Origin: an uncultured Oscillospiraceae bacterium
Lineage (GTDB): Bacteria > Bacillota_A > Clostridia > Oscillospirales > Oscillospiraceae
Reading direction: 5' to 3'
DNA: 24,701 nucleotides
Assembly: GCA_944387755.1 (NCBI GenBank)
Contig: CALXGC010000120.1
Span: forward strand, 1-24,701
Both the position numbers and the translations under genes were made by a program. A model generated the notes under the pieces. It was not told where the DNA came from. It ran no database searches and saw nothing but the letters and a program-made list of their open reading frames with translations. Below, piece by piece: positions 24,353 through 24,701 of the stretch (positions are counted from its first letter, which is position 1; every line of letters starts with the position of its first letter).

Positions 24353-24701
24353 ATGAAGTTTTCCAGAGGCGCGGGCCTGGCGTGCGCGGCCGTCCTGGCG
24401 CTGTCCCTGTCGGGGTGCAGCGTGCCGGCGGCGTGGGCTGCTCCCAGGGAGGAGCCCGCCGCCGTTCAGACGCCGGTTCCCGAACAGCCGGACCCCGCCC
24501 CTCCGGAGGCGGATTTTCTGGCCTTTGACTTCGCCTGGCCGGAGCGCCTGGCGCGCTACCGGGCCTATCTGGCGCAGCACCCGGAGCTGACGGCGGAGGA
24601 GGCGGTGGTGCGGGTGAACATCGGCCTGGACGCGCCGCCCTATGAAAATTTGGAGGTTGTGGAGGACCCGTCCAGCCTCACCGCCCTGGTGAACCAGTAC
24701 C
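24353..24701 (+). CDS. Lipoprotein, probable M15-family D,D-carboxypeptidase (5' part, runs off window)
   Basis: An incomplete reading frame of 116 codons that continues past the window. Residues 1-21 are a lipoprotein signal with lipobox LSLSGC, so Cys22 would be lipidated and the protein held on the outer face of the membrane. A Pro/Glu/Ala-rich tether follows. From about residue 55 the sequence (RLARYRAYLAQHPELTAEEAVVRVNIGLD, then a segment ending in SLTALVNQY) matches the lead-in region of VanY-like M15 D-alanyl-D-alanine carboxypeptidases, which typically read VNxGLDxPFY...LLxLVNKYY. The zinc-binding residues lie beyond the window, so activity cannot be judged. The ATG at 24353 follows AAGGAG (24336-24341) at a slightly long 11-nt spacing. 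Confidence 0.8.
   Translation, partial: MKFSRGAGLACAAVLALSLSGCSVPAAWAAPREEPAAVQTPVPEQPDPAPPEADFLAFDFAWPERLARYRAYLAQHPELTAEEAVVRVNIGLDAPPYENLEVVEDPSSLTALVNQY

Overview
The window is high-GC, gene-dense DNA from what looks like a spore-forming, monoderm Clostridia bacterium, most likely a gut Oscillospiraceae (Flavonifractor/Oscillibacter/Lawsonibacter type). The reasons are: a spoIID homologue, an S-layer-homology (SLH) anchored exoprotein, a LexA box of the Firmicutes type, strong purine-rich ribosome binding sites, and mosaic GC-rich intergenic repeats of the kind seen in that family. The genus is an inference; no rRNA is present.

Layout. Positions 1-222 hold the duplicated last 16 codons of ribosomal protein S9 (rpsI) plus its terminator, preceded by unrelated lower-GC DNA. 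This looks like the right junction (attR) of an element that integrated at the 3' end of rpsI and lies to the left of the window. Next come a DUF4097-like lipoprotein, secA with its own promoter, and, convergent to it, a yhaO/yhaN (SbcD/SbcC-like) pair preceded by a ymdB-type phosphodiesterase. spoIID is divergent from ymdB. A perfect 14-bp bidirectional terminator then separates spoIID from a 7.3-kb minus-strand gene. That gene encodes a secreted protein of five tandem Fes/CE1-like esterase units, a Ser-rich linker, a bacterial-repeat domain and three SLH domains.

Further right is a three-gene minus-strand redox operon (flavodoxin, TetR regulator, iron-sulfur flavoprotein). Its promoter is bracketed by two matching inverted repeats, which suggests autoregulation. 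typA/bipA follows with its own promoter and a terminator-like hairpin in its leader. Divergent from typA is a near-consensus promoter carrying two LexA-type boxes that drives an 87-aa protein with one C-terminal membrane helix, a candidate SOS-induced membrane effector. The right end has a cytidylate-kinase-like protein overlapping a class I glutamine amidotransferase, then the start of an M15-like carboxypeptidase lipoprotein cut by the window edge.

Five intergenic gaps (about 971, 17208, 19259, 22163 and 24168) are filled with the same shuffled family of GC-rich palindromic modules, including a 108-bp tandem array. The most interesting items are the SOS-controlled small membrane protein, the pentameric surface esterase, the rpsI attachment junction and the repeat family.
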